Source: an uncultured Candidatus Saccharibacteria bacterium
Lineage (GTDB): Bacteria; Patescibacteriota; Saccharimonadia; Saccharimonadales; Saccharimonadaceae
Reading direction: 5' to 3'
NCBI GenBank assembly: GCA_946222005.1
Contig: CAMIHP010000005.1
Span: forward strand, 26,218-90,217
Length of the DNA: 64,000 bases
The notes under the pieces were generated by a model, which had not been told where the DNA came from, did not search any database, and saw only the letters and a program-made list of their open reading frames with translations. The position numbers and the translations under genes are program-made. Positions 25,761 through 34,955 of this stretch are shown piece by piece. How positions within the stretch are numbered: position 1 is the stretch's first letter; each line of letters starts with the position of its first letter.

Positions 25761-26015
25761 TTATCGATTACGTTTGGTAATAAACAATTTTTTGATCGAA
25801 GACATAGCCGTCTTAGCCAGCCAAAATGGCGAAGTAAATCGGGTGATATTATCAGTTGTTGTCTCGAGGTTGGTTGCCACGCGCTCAGCTAATTCTGCCA
25901 CTGCACTAATCCGCTTAGTAATACGAATCAATATAACCGTCAAGACGATCGCAAGCACCAGCAAAAGCGCCAGCAATACCGATAACATGATAACTAATAT
26001 CTGAGCCCACTCCAT
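25761..26015 (-). CDS. Small membrane protein upstream of ytxH
   Basis: 84 residues: an N-terminal membrane segment (about 5-30, LVIMLSVLLALLLVLAIVLT), a helical stretch (RISAVAELAERVATNLETTT) and a basic C-terminus. The layout is like the DUF948-type partner often found next to YtxH, but too short to be sure. AAGGAG stands seven bases before the ATG. Probably part of the galU transcript. Confidence 0.75.
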   Translation of the reverse strand: MEWAQILVIMLSVLLALLLVLAIVLTVILIRITKRISAVAELAERVATNLETTTDNITRFTSPFWLAKTAMSSIKKLFITKRNR

Positions 26016-26047
26016 GCGGTATCTCCTTTATGTTAGTAGCATATATA

Positions 26048-26953
26048 CTATGCCTGAGTATCAGTATAGCGAGCCCGTAGGTATTTTGCAAACTCTGGGC
26101 CAAGCACAGGGTCTTTGAGGCCAAAATCCACGACGGTCTTGAGGTACTCTAGCTTATCGCCAGTGTCATAATATGTACCGTTGGTAATCTCCACACCAAA
26201 GAACGCGTGGCTGTCATCAATCATCCGCTGCATAATAGGCTGAACAGTGAATTCGCCATGCCCATCAAAATGCTCCTTCGCATGCTCAAGATAGCTAAAG
26301 AATTCGCCAGGCAAAATATAGCTACTGACACTAGCGAGGTCAGATGGCGCATTAGCCTTGCCTGGCTTTTCAACGATGTTGCTCATCTTAATAACGCCGT
26401 CCGATAGCTGCTGGCCAGCCACCACGCCGTAGCGATCAAACTCAGCATCATCGACGATCTTTTTGCACGACAGCACTGCCCCATCGAGCTCCTGCGATGC
26501 AGCAATCATCTGCTGGAAGCGGCTTGGACTGGCAGCAATGAAGTCGTCGGCAAAGGTGTAGATGACGGGCTCATCACGGTTGATGAGATGTGCTGCACAA
26601 GCCAGTGGTGTGGCGTTGCCGTATGGACCCTTTTGGCGGATGTAGATGAAGTTTGCCATCTCCGAGAGCTGTTTGACGGTATCGATTAATGGCTGTTTCT
26701 TCGGCCCACCAGCCCGGAGGTTAGCTAGCAGATCCTCATTTGGCACATCAAAGTGGTCTTCAATTGCCCGCTTGTTGGCACTCCCCACAATAATGATATC
26801 GCGAATCCCTGCCTGGACGAGCTCCTCCACCACATACTGGATGATCGGCTTATCAATCAGCGGCATCATCTCCTTAGGCATAGCCTTCGTCTGGGGTAAG
26901 AACCGCGTACCAAAACCTGCGGCGGCGATGATTGCTTTTGTTGGTCGTTTCAT
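26048..26953 (-). CDS. galU: UTP-glucose-1-phosphate uridylyltransferase
   Basis: 301 residues; makes UDP-glucose from UTP and glucose-1-phosphate for cell-surface polysaccharides and glycolipids. AAAGFGTRFLPQTKAMPKEM is the nucleotide-binding signature loop; also seen are YTFADDFI (metal-binding Asp region) and GNATPLACA. The ATG overlaps the preceding Nudix stop (TAATG). Linkage to the gat genes is unusual and may reflect only operon packing. Confidence 0.95.
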   Translation of the reverse strand: MKRPTKAIIAAAGFGTRFLPQTKAMPKEMMPLIDKPIIQYVVEELVQAGIRDIIIVGSANKRAIEDHFDVPNEDLLANLRAGGPKKQPLIDTVKQLSEMANFIYIRQKGPYGNATPLACAAHLINRDEPVIYTFADDFIAASPSRFQQMIAASQELDGAVLSCKKIVDDAEFDRYGVVAGQQLSDGVIKMSNIVEKPGKANAPSDLASVSSYILPGEFFSYLEHAKEHFDGHGEFTVQPIMQRMIDDSHAFFGVEITNGTYYDTGDKLEYLKTVVDFGLKDPVLGPEFAKYLRARYTDTQA

Positions 26954-27522
26954 TATGATTCCTCCTGTCGTCGGTTATTTAGATACTCAAATGCTAAGGC
27001 AAACGGCCCTGCAAGGCAAAGCTCGCCATTCTTAGCAATTGTAAACAATTCATCAATCGAGACGAGACGCGTCTGAGCTCCCTGGTCCCGTTCGGTCTGG
27101 TCGAGCTGCTTTACCTGTGGATTATACGTGCAATCAGTCGCGAGAAAAACTGGACTCTTGCCATTAATGTAACCATTCTCGTGGCAATCCCCCAAGTAGT
27201 GCATCGCACCCGGAACGTACCCTGTCTCCTCTGCCAATTCACGTCGCGCTGCTGCTTCTGGGTCTTCGCCGGGCAAGGCAGCTCCACTCGGGAAGTCATA
27301 CAGCCACTCCTCAGGTCCTGCTCGAAACTGATATACCATTACCACCTTACCCTCTGATGTGAGAGCAATCACTGGCGCAGCACAACTATCCTCAGCAAAA
27401 AACGTTGTAAACTCATGCGTCAAGCCGTCATCCGTCTGAAAATGCTTCACGACCACCGACTGCTTAAACCGCTCACCTACTGGGGTCACTGTTGTTGGCT
27501 CACTGCGGGTAAATGTCTTCAT
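26953..27522 (-). CDS. Nudix hydrolase (ADP-ribose pyrophosphatase-like), copy 1
   Basis: 189 residues with a complete Nudix box GAALPGEDPEAAARRELAEE-TGY (G-x5-E-x7-RE-x2-EE-x-G), preceded by VVMVYQFRAGPEEWLYDFPSG as in ADP-ribose hydrolases of the NudF type. Metal-dependent cleavage of a nucleoside diphosphate-X compound is expected; substrate not known. TAATG overlaps on both sides couple it to the second Nudix gene and to galU. A Nudix enzyme beside galU might act on UDP- or ADP-sugars, which is inference. Confidence 0.9.
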   Translation of the reverse strand: MKTFTRSEPTTVTPVGERFKQSVVVKHFQTDDGLTHEFTTFFAEDSCAAPVIALTSEGKVVMVYQFRAGPEEWLYDFPSGAALPGEDPEAAARRELAEETGYVPGAMHYLGDCHENGYINGKSPVFLATDCTYNPQVKQLDQTERDQGAQTRLVSIDELFTIAKNGELCLAGPFALAFEYLNNRRQEES

Positions 27523-28076
27523 TACTGCTCACCTCTCTGGATATCCTTTAGTTGCTCATATGCCAAGAATAAACCTTCTGTATCTGTCATTTTGCCAGAT
27601 TTACCATTCTTAAACAGTTGATCAATCGATATCGTGCACACTTCAACAGATTCATTATCGTCGAGTTGTTGGCCAGCTTCGCTTGGTGTGCAGTTTTTTG
27701 CCAAGAAGTAGTGTGACTTGGTATCCATCCAGGCGTGTTTGTACATTGTGCCCAAAAATATCAGCTCCCCCGCGTTATAGCCGGTTTCTTCTCGCAACTC
27801 GCGCCGCGCCGCCTCTTCTAGTACTTCATTCGGGTCAACAGCACCACCTGGCAACTCATCAAAAATTTGCTCAGGACCACAGCGAAATTGCCGTGCAATA
27901 ATCGCCTGATGCTCTGGCGTCAAGGCAACAACCATAACCGACTCGAGGCAATGACTACTCGATATTTCAGCCTGCATTGTGTGCCCATTTGGCATGACAA
28001 ATGTTTTTTGGAGCACTCTCCGCCAGTTACCGTCATAGAGAACAGCCTGGTCACCAATGCGACGCCACGGATTCAT
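27522..28076 (-). CDS. Nudix hydrolase (ADP-ribose pyrophosphatase-like), copy 2
   Basis: 184 residues, the same layout as its neighbour: IIARQFRCGPEQIFDELPGG then Nudix box GAVDPNEVLEEAARRELREE-TGY. The two share architecture and local motifs (a tandem duplication), but differ in the N-terminal 60 residues and in the loop after the box (MYKHAWMDTKSHYFLAKNC against CHENGYINGKSPVFLATDC). Its ATG overlaps the gatB stop (TAATG). Confidence 0.9.
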   Translation of the reverse strand: MNPWRRIGDQAVLYDGNWRRVLQKTFVMPNGHTMQAEISSSHCLESVMVVALTPEHQAIIARQFRCGPEQIFDELPGGAVDPNEVLEEAARRELREETGYNAGELIFLGTMYKHAWMDTKSHYFLAKNCTPSEAGQQLDDNESVEVCTISIDQLFKNGKSGKMTDTEGLFLAYEQLKDIQRGEQ

Positions 28077-29587
28077 TACTTCAACCTCTCACGAATCAGT
28101 TTCTGCGCCAGAGCTGGGTTGGCTTTGCCGCGGGAGCGCTTCATGACTTGCCCGACGAGGTAGCCAATTGCCTTATCCTTGCCGGCCTTGATATCAGCAA
28201 TGGACGCCGCACTGGCTGGGTCATTCATCACCTCATCGACGATCGCGCCAATCGCCCCCTCGTCTGACACCTGGAGGAGATTCTTTGCCTCAGCAATCGC
28301 CTCAGGCATCTTGCCAGTATATTGCTCGTCAAAGAGGTCGAGAAAGAGCTCCTTCGCACCAGTTGAGCTGACTTTGTTGTCCTCCACCAATTGCGAGAGC
28401 AGCAAGAGTCGCCGCGGCCCAACAAAACCCGACTCTACCTTACTCATATCCATCAACTCTTCTGGCGTGGAGGCAAACCAGTTAAAGATTCGCTTGACAA
28501 GCCGCTGATACACTGACTCATCGACGCCAAGCCATTGCAAAATCGACTCAGCATTATGCTCGAGTGGGTAGATATCACTCAGCAAAATAGCCAGTGGCTG
28601 ATGACTGAGCACAGTATTAACCACCGAGTTATCCAGCGCAAGGCTCTGCCACTGCGCACGGTACTCACCCGGCATCGTCGGCACGTCCTGCTGAACACGA
28701 GCAATCTCTTCGTCCGTCAAGACGATCGGCGGGATGTCTGGGTCGGGCATGTAGCGATAGTCCTGTGCATCTTCTTTGCTGCGCTGGCTCGTGGTGATAC
28801 CTTTATCGTCACTCCAGCCGCGGGTTTCTTGCACGACACGCTCACCGCGCTCGAGCAAAGCTGCCTGACGCGCAAATTCATACTCCACTGCCTTTTCTAC
28901 ACTACGGAAGCTGTTGAGATTCTTCACTTCAGCACGCGTACCAAGCTGATCTGAACCCTTTGGCGCAATTGAGATATTAACATCAAAGCGCATATTACCA
29001 TGGTAAAGATCGCCGTGTGTGACGCCAGCATAGGTCATGAGCTTGTGAAGCTCTGCTGCGTAGGCACGAGCCTCGGCTGCTGAGTGAATATCAGGCTGCG
29101 AGACGATCTCGATCAGTGGTGTACCCGCTCGGTTGAGGTCAACTAATGAGTAACCATCGTGGTGTGTTAGCTTACCAGCATCTTCCTCCATGTGAGCATG
29201 GTCAATCCGAACACGCGTGGTACTGCCATCATCAAGCGGCACATCGACATAGCCCGCCAAGATAATTGGCTGGTACATTTGGCTTGTCTGGTAGCCTTTC
29301 GGTAGATCTGGATAGAAATAATGCTTACGATCGAAGCGCGAAACACGAGCGATAGGCGCGTTGAGTGCCTTGCCAGCCCGAATCGCAAGATCGACAGCGT
29401 GACGATTCAGGATTGGTAGCATACCAGGCAAACCGAAGTCGATCGGGTGGACTTTGCTATTAGGCTCGGCATCGCGGGCGTCATTGTCTGCTGGACTGAA
29501 GAGTTTTGTGTCGGTTGCCAGCTGTACGTGACATTCGATACCAATCGTCACTTCATATTTTTGCAAAACATCGTGAGAAACTGCCAT
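28076..29587 (-). CDS. gatB: Asp/Glu-tRNA amidotransferase subunit B
   Basis: 503 residues; the kinase/tRNA-binding subunit that activates Glu on Glu-tRNA-Gln (or Asp on Asp-tRNA-Asn) for transamidation. Seen: EVTIGIECHVQL at the N-terminus, KHYFYPDLPKGYQTSQ, NRAGTPLIEIVSQPD, RYMPDPDIPP, and the C-terminal YqeY-like tail ending in PALAQKLIRERL. The order is gatC-gatA-(HEPN-like)-gatB, with one gene inserted. The start is two bases after the preceding stop with GGGAG ahead. Confidence 0.97.
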   Translation of the reverse strand: MAVSHDVLQKYEVTIGIECHVQLATDTKLFSPADNDARDAEPNSKVHPIDFGLPGMLPILNRHAVDLAIRAGKALNAPIARVSRFDRKHYFYPDLPKGYQTSQMYQPIILAGYVDVPLDDGSTTRVRIDHAHMEEDAGKLTHHDGYSLVDLNRAGTPLIEIVSQPDIHSAAEARAYAAELHKLMTYAGVTHGDLYHGNMRFDVNISIAPKGSDQLGTRAEVKNLNSFRSVEKAVEYEFARQAALLERGERVVQETRGWSDDKGITTSQRSKEDAQDYRYMPDPDIPPIVLTDEEIARVQQDVPTMPGEYRAQWQSLALDNSVVNTVLSHQPLAILLSDIYPLEHNAESILQWLGVDESVYQRLVKRIFNWFASTPEELMDMSKVESGFVGPRRLLLLSQLVEDNKVSSTGAKELFLDLFDEQYTGKMPEAIAEAKNLLQVSDEGAIGAIVDEVMNDPASAASIADIKAGKDKAIGYLVGQVMKRSRGKANPALAQKLIRERLK

Positions 29588-29589
29588 AA

Positions 29590-30009
29590 TTATATCGCTC
29601 CCAAATCCTTTAACCCCTGTTTATACGCGGCTAATGCCCGCAAGGCAATCTCGCGTGAGAGCCGCACATTAGCCTCGTGTGCCAGCTTGTTGCGCACCTT
29701 GTGAGCACCCCATACGTGGTTGCTATTGCTCCATTGTTCGCGAGCCGACTTCATGCGCTCGCCCATCGTGTCGCCAGCAAAGCCACGTTCGCGGAGAGCA
29801 AGATCGAGCAACTTATCTGCCTCGAAGATAGCTAGCTGATACGTGCCAATGTTGGATTTATCGAGGCTGTTCTCAATGGCAAGCCAGCGTGCTTGGTATT
29901 TTTCGACATTGAGCACCTTGCCGCCCTGGCGCGTCAGTGCAACAACAGCAGCCAAGATTGCAGCAATGATAATAATACCCACCAGAAGAATCGTCACACC
30001 CCCAGACAT
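29590..30009 (-). CDS. Membrane-anchored HEPN-like protein inside the gat operon
   Basis: 139 residues: an N-terminal membrane helix (about 5-27) and a helical cytoplasmic domain. AHKVRNKLAHEANVRLS near residue 105 contains R-x4-H, the catalytic motif of HEPN ribonucleases and of their inactive relatives; the helix order (FEADKLLDLALRERG, then GAHKVRNKLAHE) fits HEPN/DUF4145-type folds. It is stop/start-coupled with gatA (TAATG) and almost touches gatB. Function unknown: an RNase acting near the membrane or a scaffold are both possible. Confidence 0.78.
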   Translation of the reverse strand: MSGGVTILLVGIIIIAAILAAVVALTRQGGKVLNVEKYQARWLAIENSLDKSNIGTYQLAIFEADKLLDLALRERGFAGDTMGERMKSAREQWSNSNHVWGAHKVRNKLAHEANVRLSREIALRALAAYKQGLKDLGAI

Positions 30010-31418
30010 TAGGCGCTCCTTTCTGTAGCGGCTTGGGTTGCCACAGCAAGCAGCGTTGCATCACTCTGCATGGGGCCAATCAACTGTGCACCAATTGGCA
30101 AGCCCGCCTGGCTCACCCCTGCTGGCACATTCAGTGCAGGTAAGCCTGCCAGACTGGCTGGCACTGTCATGATATCCGCGAGATACATCTTGAGTGGGTC
30201 GTCGCTGTTTTCGCCAAGGCCAAAGGCAGGAGTTGGTGCTGTTGGCAAAAGAAGCATGTCGTATTGCCCAAACAGGGCGTTAAATTCGTTGATGAGCAGC
30301 GTCCGCGCCTTTTGCGCCTGGAGATAGTACGCGTCGAAATACCCACTACTGAGTACGTAACTACCAATCATAATGCGCCGCTTGTTCTCTGGCATAAAGC
30401 CTTCGTCGCGGCTCCGACCATAAAGCTCGGCCAGTATCTTGACCCCCTCAGCGCGATAGCCATAGCGTACACCATCGTAGCGCGCCAGGTTGCTTGAGAT
30501 CTCAGCTGGCACAACAATGTAGTAGATAGCAAGAGCGTACTGGAGCATCGGCATACTCACTGTCTCAACAGTATGGCCGTGCGACCGCAGGATATCGGCA
30601 TACTGGCTGACCGCCTGACGCACTTCCGCATCAACACCATCACCCATTGCTTCGTTGATAATACCGATCTTCAGCTGTTGCGGCGTCTCTGCCGCAGGCG
30701 CGAAGAAGTCGGGCAGCGTCGTCATATCCTTCGGGTCTTGGCCAGCCATGACGTTCATCACCATAGCAACATCCTCAGCACTGCGCGCAAAGCAGCCCAT
30801 CGTATCAGTGCTCGAGGCCATTGCCACGACACCATAGCGGCTCGCTGTACCGTAGGTTGGCTTGATACCATACACGCCATTGAAGCTAGCGGGTTGGCGA
30901 ATCGAGCCTCCCGTATCTGTTCCGAGGGCAAATGGCACAATATCGAGTGCCGTCACCACAGCCGAGCCGCCACTACTGCCGCCAGCAACTTTCGTTTTGT
31001 CGACAGCGTTGTGTGTAGCACCAAAGTATGAGTTCTCTGTACTCCCACCATGCGCAAAGGCATCAAGGTTACTCTTGCCAATGCAGATCGCCCCAGCTGC
31101 TTCAAGCTTATCTACCACTGTCGCCTGAAGAGGCGCATCAAAGTTCTCAAGCATCTTGCTAGCTGCCGTGCTTGGTGCACCATACGCAAGATAATTATCC
31201 TTAACGACGAACGGCACGCCAGCCAGTACCCCAACGTCCTCGCCCCGAGCCAGCGCCTCATCAATTTCTCGTGCCCGCTGCAGTGCCCGCTCCTCTGTCA
31301 GGCTCAGCAGAGCGTGGTATTCCTTAGCATCACGCGCCCGCTGTAAAGCCGCTTGCACCTGAGCGGTGGCCGATGTTTGGCCTTGTCTGATCTGAGCAAC
31401 TCTCTCTGTAATATTCAT
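30009..31418 (-). CDS. gatA: Asp/Glu-tRNA amidotransferase subunit A
   Basis: 469 residues of the amidase-signature family, releasing ammonia from Gln. The Ser-cisSer-Lys triad region is visible: VKDNYLAYGAPSTAAS (Lys), then GGSSGGSAVVTA and GTDTGGSIRQPASFNGVYG (Ser-Ser). With GatB and GatC it makes Gln-tRNA-Gln or Asn-tRNA-Asn, so the organism charges at least one of these tRNAs indirectly. Only one base separates it from gatC. Confidence 0.97.
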   Translation of the reverse strand: MNITERVAQIRQGQTSATAQVQAALQRARDAKEYHALLSLTEERALQRAREIDEALARGEDVGVLAGVPFVVKDNYLAYGAPSTAASKMLENFDAPLQATVVDKLEAAGAICIGKSNLDAFAHGGSTENSYFGATHNAVDKTKVAGGSSGGSAVVTALDIVPFALGTDTGGSIRQPASFNGVYGIKPTYGTASRYGVVAMASSTDTMGCFARSAEDVAMVMNVMAGQDPKDMTTLPDFFAPAAETPQQLKIGIINEAMGDGVDAEVRQAVSQYADILRSHGHTVETVSMPMLQYALAIYYIVVPAEISSNLARYDGVRYGYRAEGVKILAELYGRSRDEGFMPENKRRIMIGSYVLSSGYFDAYYLQAQKARTLLINEFNALFGQYDMLLLPTAPTPAFGLGENSDDPLKMYLADIMTVPASLAGLPALNVPAGVSQAGLPIGAQLIGPMQSDATLLAVATQAATERSA

Positions 31419-31419
31419 A

Positions 31420-31713
31420 TCACAACACCTTCGGTACTTTTACACAATTATCTGCCTGCTCGGCGGCTAGCCCCAATAGCTGCTCACGCGATACGTCGCT
31501 AGCATCTATTGTGTCGGGCCGCCATACATTAGTCAGGCCAGTTACTTGGTAGGTTGGCTCGACACCAGTCGTGTCGAGGGTGGATAGCTGCTCAATGTAA
31601 TGCAGGATATCCTCGAGGTTTTGGCGCAGCGCGGCAACGTCGGCTGAATCACCAAGACTAATCGAACTTAATTGTGCAAGGTGCTGCACATCTTCAGTGG
31701 TAATACTACTCAT
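31420..31713 (-). CDS. gatC: Asp/Glu-tRNA amidotransferase subunit C
   Basis: 97 residues, normal GatC length, from the ATG at 31713 (the frame to 31806 has no support). TTEDVQHLAQLSSISLG and LEDILHYIEQLSTLDTTGVEPTY are typical. It wraps around GatA and stabilises the complex. A TGGTACAAT box lies nine bases upstream, so it is the leaderless first gene of a seven-gene operon to galU. Confidence 0.92.
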   Translation of the reverse strand: MSSITTEDVQHLAQLSSISLGDSADVAALRQNLEDILHYIEQLSTLDTTGVEPTYQVTGLTNVWRPDTIDASDVSREQLLGLAAEQADNCVKVPKVL

Positions 31714-31722
31714 TATGGATAT

Positions 31723-31731
31723 ATTGTACCA
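31723..31731 (-). promoter_or_regulatory. Extended -10 (TGGTACAAT) of the gat operon
   Basis: TACAAT at 31723-31728 on the minus strand; TG one base ahead; nine bases to the gatC ATG. Confidence 0.68.
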
Positions 31732-31909
31732 CATTCGGTGCGTGGAATCGCTATATATCAATGAATGAGATGCACCAGAAAAATGTAAGAGTAAGTGCAG
31801 AATCAATACCGATACTAGACTACCTCTAATTTATCACCCTTAACCCAATTGCAGCGCCAACAGAGTGCTAGTGCTCACAAATTTGCTCGATCGTGACATT
31901 GCTAAGCTA

Positions 31910-33883
31910 CTACAACTTGTTCTTCACTTCGGCAATCAAATCTCGCAATTCGGCTGCTCGCTCAAACTCAAGATTGGCACTAGCGAGATTCATTTGGCCA
32001 GTCAGGTCTTTGATGAGGCTCTTGTATTCGTCCTTGGGGATTTTACGCAGGTCAAGTTTGGGCGCGTCATCTTCTTTTTGCGGGATGATGGAACGCAGAC
32101 CTTCGTCGATCGCTTTATTAATGCCACGCGGTGTAATGCCATGTTCGCGATTATATGCCTGCTGAATTTCGCGTCGGCGTTTGGTTTCGTCAATCGCTCG
32201 GCGCATACTATCGGTGATGCTATCACCATACATAATTACCCTGCCCTCAACGTGACGAGCTGCTCGGCCAATTGTCTGGATGAGGCTACGCTCGCTACGG
32301 AGGAAGCCTTCTTTATCGGCATCCATAATCGCCACCAAGCTCACCTCTGGCAAATCGATCCCCTCACGCAAGAGGTTAATCCCTACCAGGACATCATACA
32401 GGCCCATGCGCAGATCGCGTAGAATATCACCGCGCTCGAGCGTGTCGATCTCACTGTGAATATAGGCCGTCTTGATGCCGAGGTCGGTCAGATAGGTAGA
32501 GAGATCCTCAGCCATCCGCTTAGTGAGCGTTGTCACGAGCACACGCTGCTGCTGGCTGGTGCGCTCGCGAATTTCTGCAATCAGGTCGTCTACCTGTCCT
32601 TCAGTTGGGCGAACTATAATTTCTGGGTCGAGCAAACCAGTGGGGCGAATCACCTGCTGAGCGGGTGCGGGACTGCGCTCTAGCTCATAATCACCAGGAG
32701 TAGCAGAGACATAAATCACTTGGTTGATATGTTTATCAAATTCATCAAAGCGCAGTGGACGATTGTCTAGCGCACTCGGCAGGCGGAAGCCATGCTCCAC
32801 CAGCACTTCTTTGCGAGCGCGGTCACCATTATACATCGCGCGCACCTGGGGGACGGTTACGTGACTCTCGTCGATCAGCATCAAGAAATCGTCAGGAAAG
32901 TAATCGAGCAAGGTAGCTGGCTGCTCGCCCGCTTCGCGATTAGTGAGGTAGCGACTGTAGTTTTCGATCCCCTTCACGAAGCCAGTCTGCTCGAGCATTT
33001 CCAGATCGTACTTGGTGCGCTGGCTCAGGCGCTGCGCTTCAAGCAGCTTACCGTGCGTCTCAAACCACTGTTCACGCTCCTTGTACTCCTGCCGAATCCG
33101 GTCAATCGCCTGCTTAATTTTCTCCTTAGGCGTTGCGTAGTGGCTACTCGGAAAGATGGTAAACTCCGCTGGCTCATCGAGGATCTCGCCCGTGAGCGGG
33201 TTGATGTGCGTAATTCGATCCACCTCATCTCCAAAAAATTCCACCCGATAGGCCGTCTCTTGCCCCGCCGGAAAGACATCGACCACATCGCCCTTGACAC
33301 GAAAGGCACCACGTGCAAAATCGATATCATTGCGATGGTATTGGATATCCATCAGCTGGCGCAAAAATTTATCCTGAACTCGCCGCTCACCCTGACGCAC
33401 TGTGACGGATAGCTCATAATAATCGGCTGGCGAACCCAGGCCATAGATACAGCTCACACTAGCAATGATAATCACATCGCGGCGCGTGAGTAATGCATCA
33501 GTCGCCGCATGGCGGAGGCGGTCGATCTCCTCATTGATGGCTGAATCCTTCTCGATGTATGTATCACTGCTGGCAATATACGCTTCTGGCTGATAATAAT
33601 CAAAATAACTAACAAAGTAGTGTACTTCATTGTCTGGAAAGAACTGTTTGAATTCGCTAAAGAGCTGCGCTGCGAGTGTCTTGTTGTGTGCCAAAACAAG
33701 CGTCGGCACGCCACGCTGAGCAATAATATTCGCCATCGTAAAGGTCTTGCCACTACCCGTTGCACCAAGTAGTGTCTGCTCGCGCTGACCAGCCTCCAGG
33801 CCACCAAGTAACTGAGCGATCGCCTGTGGCTGATCACCAGTCGGTTGATAGGAAGAACGAAGCTGAAATGGTATGTGCGTCAC
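31910..33883 (-). CDS. uvrB: Excinuclease ABC subunit B
   Basis: 657 residues; the damage-verifying helicase of nucleotide excision repair. Walker [11 protein letters not shown], the β-hairpin [12 protein letters not shown] that probes DNA, helicase motifs [20 protein letters not shown] and [12 protein letters not shown], and the C-terminal UVR motif ([15 protein letters not shown]) that contacts UvrC. The start is GTG, seven bases after a TGCTACACT box: leaderless with a GTG start. Confidence 0.97.
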   Translation of the reverse strand: MTHIPFQLRSSYQPTGDQPQAIAQLLGGLEAGQREQTLLGATGSGKTFTMANIIAQRGVPTLVLAHNKTLAAQLFSEFKQFFPDNEVHYFVSYFDYYQPEAYIASSDTYIEKDSAINEEIDRLRHAATDALLTRRDVIIIASVSCIYGLGSPADYYELSVTVRQGERRVQDKFLRQLMDIQYHRNDIDFARGAFRVKGDVVDVFPAGQETAYRVEFFGDEVDRITHINPLTGEILDEPAEFTIFPSSHYATPKEKIKQAIDRIRQEYKEREQWFETHGKLLEAQRLSQRTKYDLEMLEQTGFVKGIENYSRYLTNREAGEQPATLLDYFPDDFLMLIDESHVTVPQVRAMYNGDRARKEVLVEHGFRLPSALDNRPLRFDEFDKHINQVIYVSATPGDYELERSPAPAQQVIRPTGLLDPEIIVRPTEGQVDDLIAEIRERTSQQQRVLVTTLTKRMAEDLSTYLTDLGIKTAYIHSEIDTLERGDILRDLRMGLYDVLVGINLLREGIDLPEVSLVAIMDADKEGFLRSERSLIQTIGRAARHVEGRVIMYGDSITDSMRRAIDETKRRREIQQAYNREHGITPRGINKAIDEGLRSIIPQKEDDAPKLDLRKIPKDEYKSLIKDLTGQMNLASANLEFERAAELRDLIAEVKNKL

Positions 33884-33890
33884 GCTCCTT

Positions 33891-33899
33891 AGTGTAGCA
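33891..33899 (-). promoter_or_regulatory. Extended -10 (TGCTACACT) of uvrB
   Basis: TACACT at 33891-33896 on the minus strand, seven bases from the GTG start. Confidence 0.65.
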
Positions 33900-33910
33900 T
33901 AGGCTGGGCC

Positions 33911-34555
33911 TTAAATCACACTCTGGCGATTCATCTCAGCAAGGAGTTTGTTGTACGTCGCTTGCGGGTCCTTAGCGTGATTGATCGCTCCACCAACGCT
34001 AATCACGTCAGCCCCACCCTGGGCAATATGGAAGACATTATCTACCGTCACGCCACCATCCCAGCCAATCTCGACCCGAGGGTGGATGGCTCGCACCAGC
34101 CGAATCTTCTCTATTTGCATCATCCGCGCCTTGCCACCAAACTCACCCAGCTTACCACTGACGATCGACACATAGTCAGCCGTCTCGATATACGACGCCA
34201 CCGTCTCGGGCACTGTCGTACGCTGCAGGGCTACCCCAGCATGAATACCAGCTTGCTTGACCTGCTGCAAGACAGGAATCAAATCTTCTTTGACTTCGGC
34301 ATGAAAGATAATTGTACTGGGCCGCAGCTTGATCAGTTTCTCAACGTACACGCTAGGGCGCGCCACCATAGCGTGGATATCAACTGTCCACGACTGAGGC
34401 CACCACAGTTGGCCGATCCCTACCGTTTGACGGGGCGCAAATACGCCATCAGAAATATCAATATGAACCCGCTTGGCAAACGGCATAAAATGCTCTACCG
34501 CAGCCTTGTATTCATCAGTTTTTGTACTCAAAATAATTGGTGCTATGACAGCCAT
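33911..34555 (-). CDS. rpe: Ribulose-phosphate 3-epimerase family protein
   Basis: 214 residues of TIM-barrel fold from the ATG at 34555, seven bases after TATAAT. Rpe hallmarks are IAPIILSTKTD, the metal-binding VHIDISDGVFAP, VDIHAMV, and IGWDGGVTVDNV plus GGADVISVGGAI (phosphate site). It interconverts ribulose-5-P and xylulose-5-P in the pentose phosphate route. Divergence from standard Rpe (for example FGGKARMMQ for the usual G-FGGQ-F) leaves room for a related sugar-phosphate epimerase. Confidence 0.85.
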   Translation of the reverse strand: MAVIAPIILSTKTDEYKAAVEHFMPFAKRVHIDISDGVFAPRQTVGIGQLWWPQSWTVDIHAMVARPSVYVEKLIKLRPSTIIFHAEVKEDLIPVLQQVKQAGIHAGVALQRTTVPETVASYIETADYVSIVSGKLGEFGGKARMMQIEKIRLVRAIHPRVEIGWDGGVTVDNVFHIAQGGADVISVGGAINHAKDPQATYNKLLAEMNRQSVI

Positions 34556-34638
34556 GCCAGACATTATACGGCGTCTGACGTGTGTTGTAAAGACGGCGAC
34601 GGAATTCTTTCACGTTTGCGAGAGCTAAGGAGGGAGTG

Positions 34639-34935
34639 CTAGACTGACGTGCGCGAAGAGTAGGTATTTGACACTTCCTTAACAGCATTTAAGAAAGCGT
34701 CATCAAACTTTTCCAAACTTTTCGTTGCATCAACTAACGACTCTAACTCATCCAATTCTTGCTGAGATAGTGCACTGCGTTCTTCTGCTAAATAATCGGT
34801 CAATCTTGCACAAATATATTCGACAGCCACAGCCCATTCACCTGCATCATTATATAGCGTCACTTCTGCTCGATCAGCTCTTGTTAGGTAAGGGTTTTTA
34901 TTAGCATAGTCTCGTATCAATTGGGTTAAGTACAT
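34639..34935 (-). CDS. Small acidic protein, immunity-protein-like
   Basis: 98 residues, acidic and all-helical by appearance, no signal. NDAGEWAVAVEYICARLTDY followed by LSQQELDELESLV resembles the core of MafI/contact-dependent-inhibition immunity proteins, but the match is short and by eye. A TATAAT box with TG ahead lies six bases upstream of the ATG. No toxin gene is adjacent, so an orphan immunity gene protecting against host or neighbour toxins is one reading; a plain hypothetical protein is the safe one. Confidence 0.6.
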   Translation of the reverse strand: MYLTQLIRDYANKNPYLTRADRAEVTLYNDAGEWAVAVEYICARLTDYLAEERSALSQQELDELESLVDATKSLEKFDDAFLNAVKEVSNTYSSRTSV

Positions 34936-34941
34936 AACTAC

Positions 34942-34950
34942 ATTATATCA
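34942..34950 (-). promoter_or_regulatory. Extended -10 (TGATATAAT) of the 98-residue gene
   Basis: TATAAT at 34942-34947 on the minus strand, six bases from the ATG. Confidence 0.68.
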
Positions 34951-34955
34951 TATTC

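Noticed and set aside
31860..31885. Possible terminator after uvrB
   Set aside because: GTGCTAGTGCT is a direct repeat rather than a hairpin, and no U-tract follows.
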